Positions 1 to 7,073 of a DNA stretch of 19,669 bases are shown piece by piece. Source of the stretch: an uncultured Verrucomicrobiota bacterium. Its GTDB lineage: Bacteria > Verrucomicrobiota > Verrucomicrobiia > Chthoniobacterales > SZAS-18. The notes beneath the pieces are model-generated. The model did not search any database and was not told the DNA's origin. It saw only the letters and a program-made list of their open reading frames with translations. Within the stretch, counting starts at the first letter, position 1. Every line of letters begins with the position of its first letter. The DNA is taken from contig CALMOL010000011.1 in the NCBI GenBank assembly GCA_937871685.1, positions 1-19,669 on the forward strand, in the 5' to 3' direction. A program made the position numbers and the translations under genes.

Positions 1-310
1 GGGCGACGCCGCCGCGCGCGCCGAGCAGCGCCGGCGCCGCTTCGAGACCGAGCGCGACGCCCTGCTCAAGCGCCTCCAGTCACGCCTGGAGAAACTCGAC
101 GTCCGCCTGGAAGAGCTGAAGAAGCGTGCCGCCGAGGCTGGCGAGCGCCTCAAGCCGCGCCTGGAGGCCCTGGCAAAGAAACTCGCCGAGCGTCGCGACG
201 TGCTTGCCGCCCGCCTGGAAAAGGCGCGCAAGGCCACCGCCGAAGCCTGGGACGAGTTCAAGGCGACGATCAGGGACGAAAAGGACGAGCGGGACGACGA
301 GGCGAACTAG
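1..310 (+). CDS. C-terminal part of a charged coiled-coil protein (5' end outside window)
   Basis: The frame is open from base 2 and ends at TAG 308-310, so the start lies upstream of the window. The 102 visible residues are almost entirely Arg, Lys, Glu, Ala and Leu, with leucines spaced for a long alpha-helical coiled coil (for example RLEKLDVRLEELKKR), and end in an acidic tail (KDERDDEAN). Near the end is a W-D-E-F-K motif (ATAEAWDEFKATI) that is matched by WDELK in the next gene, so the two are probably paralogues arranged in tandem, with 65 bases between this stop and the next chosen start. The pattern resembles small coiled-coil stress proteins of the sll1863 type. That resemblance is from memory of the motif only, and no enzymatic function can be assigned. 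Confidence 0.75.
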   Translation, partial: GDAAARAEQRRRRFETERDALLKRLQSRLEKLDVRLEELKKRAAEAGERLKPRLEALAKKLAERRDVLAARLEKARKATAEAWDEFKATIRDEKDERDDEAN

Positions 311-375
311 CCGGCCACCCATCGCACACCCGGCCGCGCCATGGGGCGCGATGGGTGGCGAGAACCCCAGTGCCT

Positions 376-909
376 ATGCCCTCCCTTCGCCTCCTCCGCC
401 GGCCGCGCCGCTGGCTTCTTGCCAAGGTCCATCCCTTCGCGTTCTCGATCCTCTGCGGCGCCGCCGCGCTGGCGCTCGCCACGGCTTGTGACCGCCAGAC
501 CACCGCGGCCGATTCGCCCGCCGCTCCCACGCCCACGCCGCGCCCGGCCGGCACCGCGGGCGGCACGCTCGACCGCGCCAAGGAGAAGGCCAGCGCTGCC
601 GCCGACCGCGCGCAGGCGGCGCTGGCGGACCTCGGGAAGCGCTTCGAGTCCGAGCGCCGCGAGTGGTCCGAGCGCTGGGAAGCGCGGCAGAAGGACCTGG
701 AGCGCCGCGCCGAGGAATTGAAGCGCCGCGCCGAGTCCGCCACGGCCGACGCCCGCCCCGTGCTGGAGCGAGAGCAGGCCGAGCTGCGCCTCCAGATCGA
801 GCGCACCAAGAAGGAATGGGAGGCCTTGAAGTCCGCCACGGCCGAGAAGTGGGACGAACTCAAGCGCCGCGTGGACGGCGCCGCGCCGGCCCCGACGCCC
901 GCGCGCTGA
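376..909 (+). CDS. putative coiled-coil lipoprotein, paralogue of the preceding gene
   Basis: A 177-residue protein from ATG 376; an in-frame GTG at 355 would add 7 residues but 376 places the basic N-terminus (RLLRRPRRW) directly before a hydrophobic segment. That segment ends in LALATAC, an acceptable lipobox, with Cys at about residue 38, so the protein is probably lipidated and anchored in an envelope membrane. A short Pro/Thr/Ala-rich linker follows, then about 115 residues of highly charged helix with coiled-coil character. The C-terminal part contains two tryptophan motifs, WEALK and KWDELK, like the end of the gene before it and like sll1863-type stress coiled-coil proteins. It ends with a Pro/Ala-rich tail. 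Function is unknown, and the family link is by motif only. Confidence 0.72.
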   Translation: MPSLRLLRRPRRWLLAKVHPFAFSILCGAAALALATACDRQTTAADSPAAPTPTPRPAGTAGGTLDRAKEKASAAADRAQAALADLGKRFESERREWSERWEARQKDLERRAEELKRRAESATADARPVLEREQAELRLQIERTKKEWEALKSATAEKWDELKRRVDGAAPAPTPAR

Positions 910-918
910 CCGAGTTGT

Positions 919-1060
919 AGAGGCGGCTCTGTCCGTGAATGTGGACGTGCCGCCTCTGATATTTTCTTGGGTGGCCGCTGCCGGGGGATGACTAGCCAGC
1001 GTCCACCCAAGGAGAAAACTTGAGGCGGCACGTCCCGCTTCGCGTGACAGAGCCGCCTCT
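919..1060. repeat. nested palindromic element (REPIN-like doublet) upstream of lpxD
   Basis: Outer arms 919-933 and 1046-1060 are perfect 15-base reverse complements. Inner arms 944-956 and 1022-1034 are perfect 13-base reverse complements. Each half (919-957 and 1021-1060) can also fold on itself because it begins with a G-rich octamer and ends with its complement. The middle (about 963-1017) forms a third imperfect inverted repeat around TTGGGTGG/CCACCCAA. The whole element could form a long cruciform or RNA hairpin between the coiled-coil gene and lpxD. It fits a doublet of REP sequences or a small MITE. It contains no T-tract, so it is not a classical terminator. Confidence 0.75.
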
Positions 1061-1123
1061 GCGTCGCCGCCCGCGCCATGATTTTCATGCGCCGGTGGCA
1101 TTCCGCGCCATGATGCGCGCGCC

Positions 1124-2167
1124 ATGTCCCTTTCCGCCCATGAAATTGCCGCGCTCGCCGGCGGCCGGTTGCTCGCCGGCCCCCCCGAGGCGCTCGTCGC
1201 CGGCGTCGCCGCGCTGGAGGACGCCGGGTCGTCCGACGCCTCCTTCTTCGCGGGCGACCCACGCTATCGCCCGGCGCTCGACGCCACCCGCGCCGGCGTG
1301 GTGCTCGTGCCCGACGATTTCGCCGGCTCGGCCCCGCCCAACACGGCGCTCGTGGGCTGCGCGAACCCGTCCTACGCCTTTGTCACCGTGGTCGCGCGCC
1401 TCCAGCCGCCGCTGCCCGCGCCGGGGCCGGGGGTTCACCCGACCGCCGTGGTCGCGCCCGGCGCGCGGCTCGGGAAGAACGTGTGCGTGCAGGCCTATGC
1501 GGTGGTCGAGGACGGCGCGGAGATCGGCGACGACGTGATCGTCGGCGCGCACGGCTACGTCGGCCCCGGCTGCCGCGTGGGCGCGGGCACGCGGCTCCAT
1601 CCCCGCGTGACCTTGGTCGAGCGCGTCCACACCGGCGAGAACTGCGTGATCCACTCCGGCGCGGTGCTCGGCGCGGACGGCTTCGGCTTCGAAACCGTGG
1701 ACGGCGTCCACCGCAAGGTGCCGCAGGTCGGCGGCGTGGAACTGGGCGACGACGTGGAGGTCGGCGCAAACTGCACCATCGACCGCGCCCGCTTCGGCAT
1801 GACCCGCGTGGGCGCCGGCACCAAGCTCGACAACCTCGTCCACCTCGCCCACAACGTCGTCGTCGGCCCGCACTGCCTCCTCGCCGCGCAGACCGGCATC
1901 TCCGGCAGCACGCGCCTGGGCAAATACGTGTCCTTCGGCGGCCAGGTCGGCCTTGTCGGCCACATCACCGTGGGCGACGGCGCGAGCGTCGGCGCGCAGG
2001 GCGGCGTCACGAAGTCCATCCCCGCCGGCGAGATGTGGTGGGGCACGCCGGCCGCCCCCCTGCGCGAAATCAAGGACCAGATCGCCCGCGTGCGGCGCCT
2101 CGGGCGGCTCGCCGAGCGCATCGGCGCCCTGGAGGTGGACGCCAAGGCGGCGCGCGGCGGACGATGA
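1124..2167 (+). CDS. lpxD: UDP-3-O-acylglucosamine N-acyltransferase
   Basis: LpxD transfers the second (N-linked) 3-hydroxyacyl chain from acyl-ACP to UDP-3-O-acylglucosamine in the cytoplasmic Raetz pathway of lipid A synthesis. The 347-residue length is normal. Residues 1-100 match the N-terminal uridine-binding domain (FFAGDPRY near 41-48). From about 105 to 310 there are repeated hexapeptides of a left-handed beta-helix (GVHPTAVV, GAEIGDDV, VGAGTRLHP). GADGFGF at 183-189 and LAHNVV at 241-246 are family hallmarks, and the His of AHN (H243) matches the catalytic His of E. coli LpxD. A C-terminal helix follows. The start at ATG 1124 gives the expected MSLSAHEIA beginning. The usual neighbours fabZ, lpxA and lpxC are not in the window, so it appears stand-alone here. 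Confidence 0.97.
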   Translation: MSLSAHEIAALAGGRLLAGPPEALVAGVAALEDAGSSDASFFAGDPRYRPALDATRAGVVLVPDDFAGSAPPNTALVGCANPSYAFVTVVARLQPPLPAPGPGVHPTAVVAPGARLGKNVCVQAYAVVEDGAEIGDDVIVGAHGYVGPGCRVGAGTRLHPRVTLVERVHTGENCVIHSGAVLGADGFGFETVDGVHRKVPQVGGVELGDDVEVGANCTIDRARFGMTRVGAGTKLDNLVHLAHNVVVGPHCLLAAQTGISGSTRLGKYVSFGGQVGLVGHITVGDGASVGAQGGVTKSIPAGEMWWGTPAAPLREIKDQIARVRRLGRLAERIGALEVDAKAARGGR

Positions 2168-2327
2168 TCCGCAAACCCGCAAAGTGCCTGGCTTCGGAGT
2201 CGCTGGTTCGTCACGGGTTCTCTCCTGGCCGGCATGACCCGTGCCCAGGGACTGCCCATCTGATCTGAGCGCCCCTTGGCTTTGATTCCTTTTCTGGACC
2301 ACCGAAACCTCCCATCCCGACTTCGCC

Positions 2328-2790
2328 GGCTTGGGCGAAGTCAGCAGGCGCTTCCGGTTACCCGGTGAAGGACGACGCGGACTCTGCGAGCACTTGGCGT
2401 GATCCGGCGAAGGACGGCGCGCACTCTTCGCCGGACGACGGCAAGTGACGCGAGACTTGGCCCAAGTGGTCGGCGACTCGCGCGAAGTGCTTGAAGAGTT
2501 ACGCCGAGTGATCGGAGACTCGCGCGAAGTGATCGATGAGTGGTGCCAAGTGGCCGGAGAGTCGAGCGAAGTGATCGGAGGCTTCCGCAAAGTCATCGAT
2601 GAGTGGTGCCAAGCGACCGGAGACTCGCGTGAAGTCATCCAAGAGTCTCGCCAAGTGGTCGATGACTTGCGCGAAGTGACCGGGGAGTCACGCGAAGTCA
2701 TCGATGACTTGCCCGAAGTCATCGATGAGTCGCGCGAAGTGATCGGAGACTTGCGCCAAGTCATCAAAGAGTCATCCCAAGGCTTCGCGG
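2328..2790 (+). repeat. degenerate 21-bp tandem repeat array (about 16 clear units)
   Basis: From 2454 to about 2790 the sequence is built of 16 consecutive 21-base units with approximate consensus GA(C/G)TCGCGCGAAGTGATCGA. Units start at 2454, 2475, 2496 and so on to 2769. Upstream, two further degenerate copies offset by 42 bases (around 2364 and 2406) suggest the array reaches back to about 2330. A higher-order repeat exists: an identical 19-base stretch lies at 2532-2550 and 2595-2613, exactly three units apart, which implies local duplication. Read on the plus strand each unit is one heptad of the type (D/E)-S-R-E-V-I-(D/G). Confidence 0.88.
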
Positions 2791-2816
2791 GCGGTGGGAC
2801 ACCCTTCCGCGGGTGA
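2445..2816 (+). CDS. possible heptad-repeat protein encoded by the 21-bp array (doubtful)
   Basis: An open frame from GTG 2445 to the stop at 2814-2816 would encode 123 residues, nearly all made of the heptad (D/E)-(S/L/W)-(R/C)-(E/Q)-V-(I/V)-(D/G). When Leu fills the second position, Leu and Val are spaced 3-4 as in a coiled coil; in many units Ser or Trp replaces it. Several differences between units are synonymous or conservative (GTG/GTC, TCG/TCA/TCT, GAC/GAG), which favours coding. Against coding are the absence of a start signal or a recognisable family, and many GAA, CAA, GAT and GGA codons, unlike the G/C-ending codons of its neighbours. It may be non-coding repeat DNA with a fortuitous frame. 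Confidence 0.25.
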   Translation: MTRDLAQVVGDSREVLEELRRVIGDSREVIDEWCQVAGESSEVIGGFRKVIDEWCQATGDSREVIQESRQVVDDLREVTGESREVIDDLPEVIDESREVIGDLRQVIKESSQGFAGGGTPFRG

Positions 2817-3041
2817 AGCGCTTCTGGAGCGGGCTCTTTTGGAGAGCAGCAAGGCGAGGAGGACCGCCTCATTGCCGAGGGGAAACTTGCCGGAGCGATC
2901 CAGATGGCTTCCAGCCGCGGGGGAAACGATCGATCCCAGGCTTTCGCGGGAGATGACGAGCGCCTGCCGGCCATCCAGAAGCTGGCCCAGGGCGTAGCGG
3001 ACACCAGGGCGGCTGGTGCCGGCGCTGGTCGGCTCGGTTTC

Positions 3042-3076
3042 AAAGAAAAGGCGCGCCCCCTTTCGGAAGGCGCGCC
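3042..3076 (-). terminator. Rho-independent terminator of the fasciclin gene
   Basis: GGCGCGCC occurs at 3050-3057 and again at 3069-3076. The two copies pair as an 8-bp GC stem around an 11-base loop. On the minus strand the stem is followed by TTTTCTTT (3042-3049). It lies about 27 bases past the stop codon of the minus-strand fasciclin gene and would end the long minus-strand gene block. Confidence 0.85.
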
Positions 3077-3102
3077 AGTTGGAAGAACTTAGGGCTTGCG
3101 AA

Positions 3103-3648
3103 TCAGGGGAGCAGAACCTTGTCCACGACGTGGATCACGCCGTTGGACTGCATCACGTCAGCGATGGTCACGGTGGCGGTGTTGCCCTTGGCGTCGGCGA
3201 TCATCGCCTTGTCACCGCTCATGGTCGCGGTGAGCGAGCCGCCGTTGACGGTCTTGATGGTGGCCTTGCCGCCGCCATCCTTGATCAGCTTGGCGAGGTC
3301 GGCCGCGGCCACCTTGCCGGACACGACGTGGTAGGTCAGCACGGCCGTGAGCTTTTCCTTGTTCTCCGGCTTCAGGAGCGTGTCCACCGTGCCGGCGGGC
3401 AGGGCGGCGAAGGCGGCGTTGGTCGGGGCGAAGACCGTGAACGGTCCCTTGCCCTTGAGGGTCTCGACGAGGCCGGCGGCCTTCACCGCGGCCACGAGGG
3501 TGGTGTGGTCCTTGGAGTTGACCGCGTTGTCCACGATGTCCTTCGTGGTCAACATCGGCGCGCCGCCGACCATCGGATTGTCCTTGGCGGCGAGGGGAGA
3601 GGCTACCAGAGCGAGGGCAAAGGCGGCGAGGGAGAGTTTCTTGAGCAT
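3103..3648 (-). CDS. secreted fasciclin (FAS1) domain protein
   Basis: A 181-residue protein from ATG 3648-3646; this start gives a clean Sec signal peptide (MLKKLSLAAFALALVASPLAAK, cleavage near residue 21). The rest is a single FAS1 domain of about 140 residues. FTVFAPTNAAF (70-80) is the H1 box, YHVVSG (106-111) the central YH motif, and NGVIHVVDKVLLP (169-181) the C-terminal H2 box. FAS1 proteins are extracellular or periplasmic adhesion-type modules, and small bacterial ones of this size are common, with mostly unknown roles. It is the last minus-strand gene and is followed by a strong terminator. It lies 108 bases downstream of the ArsR-family gene; co-transcription with it is possible, but a role in arsenic metabolism is not implied. 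Confidence 0.93.
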   Translation of the reverse strand: MLKKLSLAAFALALVASPLAAKDNPMVGGAPMLTTKDIVDNAVNSKDHTTLVAAVKAAGLVETLKGKGPFTVFAPTNAAFAALPAGTVDTLLKPENKEKLTAVLTYHVVSGKVAAADLAKLIKDGGGKATIKTVNGGSLTATMSGDKAMIADAKGNTATVTIADVMQSNGVIHVVDKVLLP

Positions 3649-3756
3649 GATGGGGAGTTGGCTTTGGATTGGAGCGGCGCCGCCCCCGGCCGGGAGGTCC
3701 CGGCCGATGCGAGGCGGCGCAATATCCAGTCGTCGCAAACTCCCCGGTTGGATGCC

Positions 3757-4107
3757 TTAACTTTTCTTCGCCTTCTTGGCGCGGCGCGGCTTGTCCTCGG
3801 CCATCTGGTCGAAGCGGAAGGCGCAGCAGCCGATGTCCAGCACGTTGCCCTGCTCGGCGATGCGCTCGCGGTGGGCGGCGGCGATGGATTGCTCGCGGCG
3901 TGTGCCCTGGGCCTTCACCTCCACGATGCCGCTCTGGCGCAACACCTTGAGGTGACGCGAGGCGTTGTATTGGGTGATGCCGAGCTGCTCGGCGAGGTCG
4001 TTGACGCCGGCCGGTCCTGCGAGGAGGACCTTGACGAGGCGGAGGCGGGTGGGATCCGCGAGGGCGCGGAGAACGTTGAGCCAGTCAGACATGGTGGTGG
4101 TGGACAT
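3757..4107 (-). CDS. arsR: ArsR/SmtB-family transcriptional regulator with a C-terminal Cys-Cys pair
   Basis: A 116-residue winged-helix repressor. The start at ATG 4107-4105 (MSTTTMSDW) gives the usual family length; a second ATG at residue 6 is possible. WLNVLRALADPTRLRLVKVL (9-28) is the typical first helix pair. VNDLAEQLGITQYNASRHLKVLRQSGIV (35-62) is the helix-turn-helix, and a basic wing follows. The classical ELCVCDL arsenite motif is absent. The only two cysteines are adjacent, C94-C95 in LDIGCCAFRFD, before a Lys-rich tail, which suggests a vicinal-thiol As(III) sensor at the C-terminus. It lies downstream of pstB in the same direction and would be the likely regulator of the arsenic block. 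The specific inducer is inferred from context, not shown. Confidence 0.88.
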   Translation of the reverse strand: MSTTTMSDWLNVLRALADPTRLRLVKVLLAGPAGVNDLAEQLGITQYNASRHLKVLRQSGIVEVKAQGTRREQSIAAAHRERIAEQGNVLDIGCCAFRFDQMAEDKPRRAKKAKKS

Positions 4108-4126
4108 GCATGCAGTGTGCGCATAT
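4104..4126. promoter_or_regulatory. possible operator overlapping the arsR start
   Basis: An imperfect dyad ATGC-N7-GCAT lies at 4110-4124, immediately upstream of the regulator start codon, next to the palindrome ATGCAT. ArsR-family repressors usually bind imperfect AT-containing dyads beside their own gene. The region is less GC-rich than its surroundings. No clear -35/-10 pair could be chosen. Confidence 0.25.
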
Positions 4127-4447
4127 CGGCGGGGATTACGAGGACGAATGCTGCGGAAACCGGCAGATCGTTTCAAAAAACGAGGAATTGCGCAGCTTTT
4201 GTTTGGCCTTTGCGGGAAAAACACGCGCCGAAAGCCGCGGCGCAGGGCGCGTGGATGCCTCCGCGCGTCGCCGCCCAGCGGTTGCGGCCAGTTCGTCCGC
4301 GACACGCAAACCGATGATCGCCCCGCCGCCGAGGGCACCAGGAAGGCTGCGCGCGAGCGGTATCGGGTCCATGGGAGGCACGCTGCATCGGCGTTGCCGT
4401 GCCCCCACCCACCGCGCCGAGGCGCGCGGCGCGGAGGCCAGCGTTCC
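4108..4447. other. 340-bp spacer between pstB and the ArsR gene
   Basis: This gap holds the probable promoter of the ArsR-family gene at its low-coordinate end, where there is an A/T-richer stretch around 4165-4205. At its high-coordinate end CCGCGCC (4412-4418) and GGCGCGG (4428-4434) can pair as a 7-bp stem just downstream of pstB, but without a T-run, so it is at best a weak terminator. Open frames crossing the gap show no family signature. The size of the gap suggests that the regulator has its own promoter. Confidence 0.45.
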
Positions 4448-5266
4448 CTACGCTTGCGCGCCGAGGTATTCGGCCACCTCGCGGCACTGAGGATTGGAGA
4501 GGAGCGCGTCGCAGCAGGCGGTTTCAGCCAGCTCGCCGACGCCATCGCGCACGCAGAGGCAGCCGAGCCAATCCGTGACGCGGCGGGCCTGGGCGAGGTT
4601 GTGCGTGACGATGACGATGGTGCAGCGCTCTTTCAGCCGCAGGATGAGTTCCTCGATGGCCTCGGTGGAGCGCGGGTCGAGCGCGCTCGTGGGCTCGTCC
4701 ATCAGGATCACGTCGGGGCCGACGGCGAGAGCGCGCGCCAGGCAAAGGCGCTGCTGCTGGCCCACCGAGAGGCGCAGGGCGGACTCGTCGAGGCGGTCCT
4801 TCACCTCGTTCCAGAGCGCCGCCTCGCGCAGGGCGCGCTCGGTCGTCTCGGGCCACTGCGCCCGCGGCACGCGGCCGAGGCGGCGGACGCCGAAGAGGAC
4901 ATTGCGGGCGATGGTGGTGGGGAAGACGACGGGCTGCTGGAAGAGCATCCCGATGCGAGTGCGGAGGTCGTCGGCGTCCACCTTTGGCGCGTAGATGTCT
5001 TGCCCGTGGTAGCACACCTCGCCGGAAACGCGGAAGCCGGGGGCAAGGTCCGATAGGCGGTTTAGCGAGCGCAGCAGCGTGCTCTTTCCCGCGCCGGAGG
5101 GGCCGATGAGGCCGAAGACCTGCCGGGCCTCGACGACGAGATTCACGTCGCGCAGGATGGGCCGGCCGCCGGCGGTCACGCCGAGGCCGCGCGTGGTGAT
5201 GACCTTCTCGGCCGCGGCGGTTCGCACGCCGTCGGTCGGCTGGGACTGCAAGGAGGATTCAGGCAT
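4448..5266 (-). CDS. pstB: phosphate ABC transporter ATP-binding protein
   Basis: PstB is the cytoplasmic ATPase that powers PstCA-mediated phosphate import, and arsenate is a known competing substrate of Pst systems. The 272-residue protein has Walker A GPSGAGKST (55-63), a Q-loop (FQQPVVFP, about 109-116), Walker B VILMDEP (186-192) and the H-loop His 222. PstB-like details include SLNRLSDLAPG after Walker A. The ABC signature reads LSVGQQQR (166-173) instead of LSGGQQQR; this second-glycine position is Val in the DNA. The C-terminal part is unusually Cys-rich for PstB (CLC, CC and QC within 50 residues). The ATG at 5266-5264 overlaps the end of pstA by 8 bases, so the genes are translationally coupled. 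No phoU follows. Confidence 0.93.
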   Translation of the reverse strand: MPESSLQSQPTDGVRTAAAEKVITTRGLGVTAGGRPILRDVNLVVEARQVFGLIGPSGAGKSTLLRSLNRLSDLAPGFRVSGEVCYHGQDIYAPKVDADDLRTRIGMLFQQPVVFPTTIARNVLFGVRRLGRVPRAQWPETTERALREAALWNEVKDRLDESALRLSVGQQQRLCLARALAVGPDVILMDEPTSALDPRSTEAIEELILRLKERCTIVIVTHNLAQARRVTDWLGCLCVRDGVGELAETACCDALLSNPQCREVAEYLGAQA

Positions 5267-6119
5267 GAGAGGTTTCGCGTTGGGCGCGCAGGCGCAGCGG
5301 CAGGGCGATGAGCGAGAAGGTGAAAGTGATGGCCAGGAGCACCACGGCCGTTCCCCACATCTTGGCTTTCACCGCCGGCTCGGCGGAATCCTGCGCGAGG
5401 ATGAAGATGTGGTAGGGCAGCGAGAGCACCGGGCTTTCGGTGATACCGTGCGGCAGCGTGGCCCCGGCAAACACGGTGGCCGTGAACATGACTGGCGCGG
5501 TCTCGCCGGCCGCGCGCGCGAGGCCGAGCAAGCTTCCCGTGACGAGGCCGGAGCGGCTCTGGCGGAGGATGACGTGCCAGATGATCTGCGCGCGCGTGAG
5601 CCCCAGGCCGGCCGCGGCCTCGAGGTAGCGCGCCGGCAGCGCCTCGATGCGCTCCGCGAGCGACACGGTGACCACGGGCGTGATCATCAGCCCGAGCAGG
5701 ATCCCGCCGGTGAGCCACGACTTGCCCATGCCCAGCCAGCCCACGAAAAGAATCAGCCCGAAAAGGCCGAAGAGGATCGAGGGCACGCCATTGAGCACCT
5801 GCAGGAAGAGCGTGAGCCGACGGCGGCCGGGCGAGCCGGGCGCGAGATAGACGGAATGCACGAGCGCCAAGCCCACCGCGAGCGGCGCCGCCACCGCCAG
5901 CGCCGTGGCGATGAGGATGAGCGTCCCGAGGAGGTTGAAGAGGATGCCGCCCTCCGCGCCGACGCCCCGCATTTGCTCGGTGAGAAAGCTCAACCGCATC
6001 GCCGGCAACCCGCGAAAAACAATCGCCGCGAGGATCGCGAAAAACACCCCGGCCGCGGCCAGGGCAAGCGCGCCCATCACGACGGGCACGAGTCGGTCGA
6101 GAAAGCGGCGACGATTCAT
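5259..6119 (-). CDS. pstA: phosphate ABC transporter permease PstA
   Basis: One of the two membrane subunits of the Pst phosphate importer. From ATG 6119-6117 it has 286 residues, beginning with a basic N-terminus (MNRRRFLDR) followed by a transmembrane helix. Further hydrophobic segments and the cytoplasmic EAA-type loop (LEAAAGLGLTRAQIIWHVILRQS) are typical of PstA/PstC. It overlaps the stop codon of pstC in an ATGA arrangement and its own end overlaps pstB by 8 bases. A longer in-frame extension upstream of 6119 is inside pstC and has no signature, so I reject it. Confidence 0.94.
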   Translation of the reverse strand: MNRRRFLDRLVPVVMGALALAAAGVFFAILAAIVFRGLPAMRLSFLTEQMRGVGAEGGILFNLLGTLILIATALAVAAPLAVGLALVHSVYLAPGSPGRRRLTLFLQVLNGVPSILFGLFGLILFVGWLGMGKSWLTGGILLGLMITPVVTVSLAERIEALPARYLEAAAGLGLTRAQIIWHVILRQSRSGLVTGSLLGLARAAGETAPVMFTATVFAGATLPHGITESPVLSLPYHIFILAQDSAEPAVKAKMWGTAVVLLAITFTFSLIALPLRLRAQRETSHA

Positions 6120-7039
6120 GCGGAACGGCGGTGGCGAAGGAGGTCGGCGATCACCGAACAGGCGCCGACGATGGCGAGCAGAAGCAGGCCGAGGGCGATC
6201 ATGGCGGCCCAGTGGAGCGGCGCGCCGTAGGCGAGATTGATCTCCGACGATCCGAGCTTTGAGGTCAGCGTCTGGCCGGACTCGATCCACGGGCGCAGGG
6301 AGAAGACATTGGCCGGGAACTGATTGTCCTGCCGGCCCACGACGAGGAACACGGCAATCGTCTCGCCGAGCGCGCGCCCGAGGCCGAGCAATGTCGCGGC
6401 GATGATGCCGGGCCGGGCCTGCGGCAAGCTCACGGCGAAAACCGTCTCGGTGCGCGTGAGACCCAGGCCGCGCGCGGCCGCCCGCTGGGCTTGCGGCACG
6501 CCGTGGAGGGCGTCGTCACTCAGGGTCATGATGGTGGGGAGCACCATCACGCCCAGGAGCAGGCCGGCGGTGAGCAGCGTGTCGCCGCTGGCGGGGTCGA
6601 AGGGCTTGAGCGCGCCATACACCCAATTCCGCAGGAACAGGATGCCGAGCAACCCATAGACGACCGAGGGGATGCCGGCGAGCAGCTCGATGATCACCTT
6701 CACCGCGAGGCGCCCGCGCGGCGGCAGGTATTCCGACGCGAACACGGCCGACCCCACGCCGAGCGGCAGGGCCACGGCCAGCGCGACCAGCGACACCACA
6801 AAGGTGCCATAGATCATCGCGAGCGAGCCGAAGGCCTGCCGGCGGAAGAACCAGCGCGGCTCCGTGAGGAATCCCCAGCCGGCGTGCTTCCACAGCGGCC
6901 AGCTTTGGATGACGAACAGCGTCACCATCAGGATCACCGCGCCGATCGCCAGCGAGCTGAAGGCGTAGGCGGAAAGGCGCGTGATGCCCCAGCGCGTGCG
7001 CGGCGCGGCGAAGAGAACGGGAGGAGCGACGGGCATCAT
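6116..7039 (-). CDS. pstC: phosphate ABC transporter permease PstC
   Basis: The second membrane subunit of the Pst importer, 307 residues from the first of two consecutive ATG codons (7039-7037). After a short N-terminus there is a first membrane helix (LSAYAFSSLAIGAVILMVTLF), then the PstC-type periplasmic loop with FGSLAMIYGTFVVSLVAL, PSVVYGLLG and the coupling loop RAAARGLGLTRTETVFAVSLPQA. Its end overlaps pstA by 4 bases. Upstream it is separated from pstS by 184 bases containing a large inverted-repeat doublet, so permease translation may be set differently from that of the binding protein. An in-frame extension to 7108 runs into this repeat and is unlikely to be used. Confidence 0.94.
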   Translation of the reverse strand: MMPVAPPVLFAAPRTRWGITRLSAYAFSSLAIGAVILMVTLFVIQSWPLWKHAGWGFLTEPRWFFRRQAFGSLAMIYGTFVVSLVALAVALPLGVGSAVFASEYLPPRGRLAVKVIIELLAGIPSVVYGLLGILFLRNWVYGALKPFDPASGDTLLTAGLLLGVMVLPTIMTLSDDALHGVPQAQRAAARGLGLTRTETVFAVSLPQARPGIIAATLLGLGRALGETIAVFLVVGRQDNQFPANVFSLRPWIESGQTLTSKLGSSEINLAYGAPLHWAAMIALGLLLLAIVGACSVIADLLRHRRSA

Positions 7040-7073
7040 GGGGCGGACTTGGTGCTGCGCTTTGGATGGTCTA

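Larger units (their letters stand above)
2168..3041. other. long gap between converging genes, without a secure gene
   Basis: This is the space between the end of lpxD (+) and the terminator of the fasciclin gene (-). Its dominant content is the 21-bp tandem array at 2328-2790. Just after lpxD, CACGGGT at 2212-2218 and ACCCGTG at 2237-2243 are complementary and could form a short hairpin, but no T-run follows. Positions 2791-3041 contain open frames on both strands, none with a recognisable domain, and I see no RNA gene. Confidence 0.6.

Noticed and set aside
2328..2790. CRISPR array
   Set aside because: The 21-base units are directly contiguous with no spacers and vary throughout, and no cas genes are nearby.
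1085..3043. A 652-residue minus-strand frame running through the 21-bp array and lpxD
   Set aside because: It is antisense to lpxD and otherwise encodes only Ser/Thr-rich repeats from the array read backwards; no start or family support.
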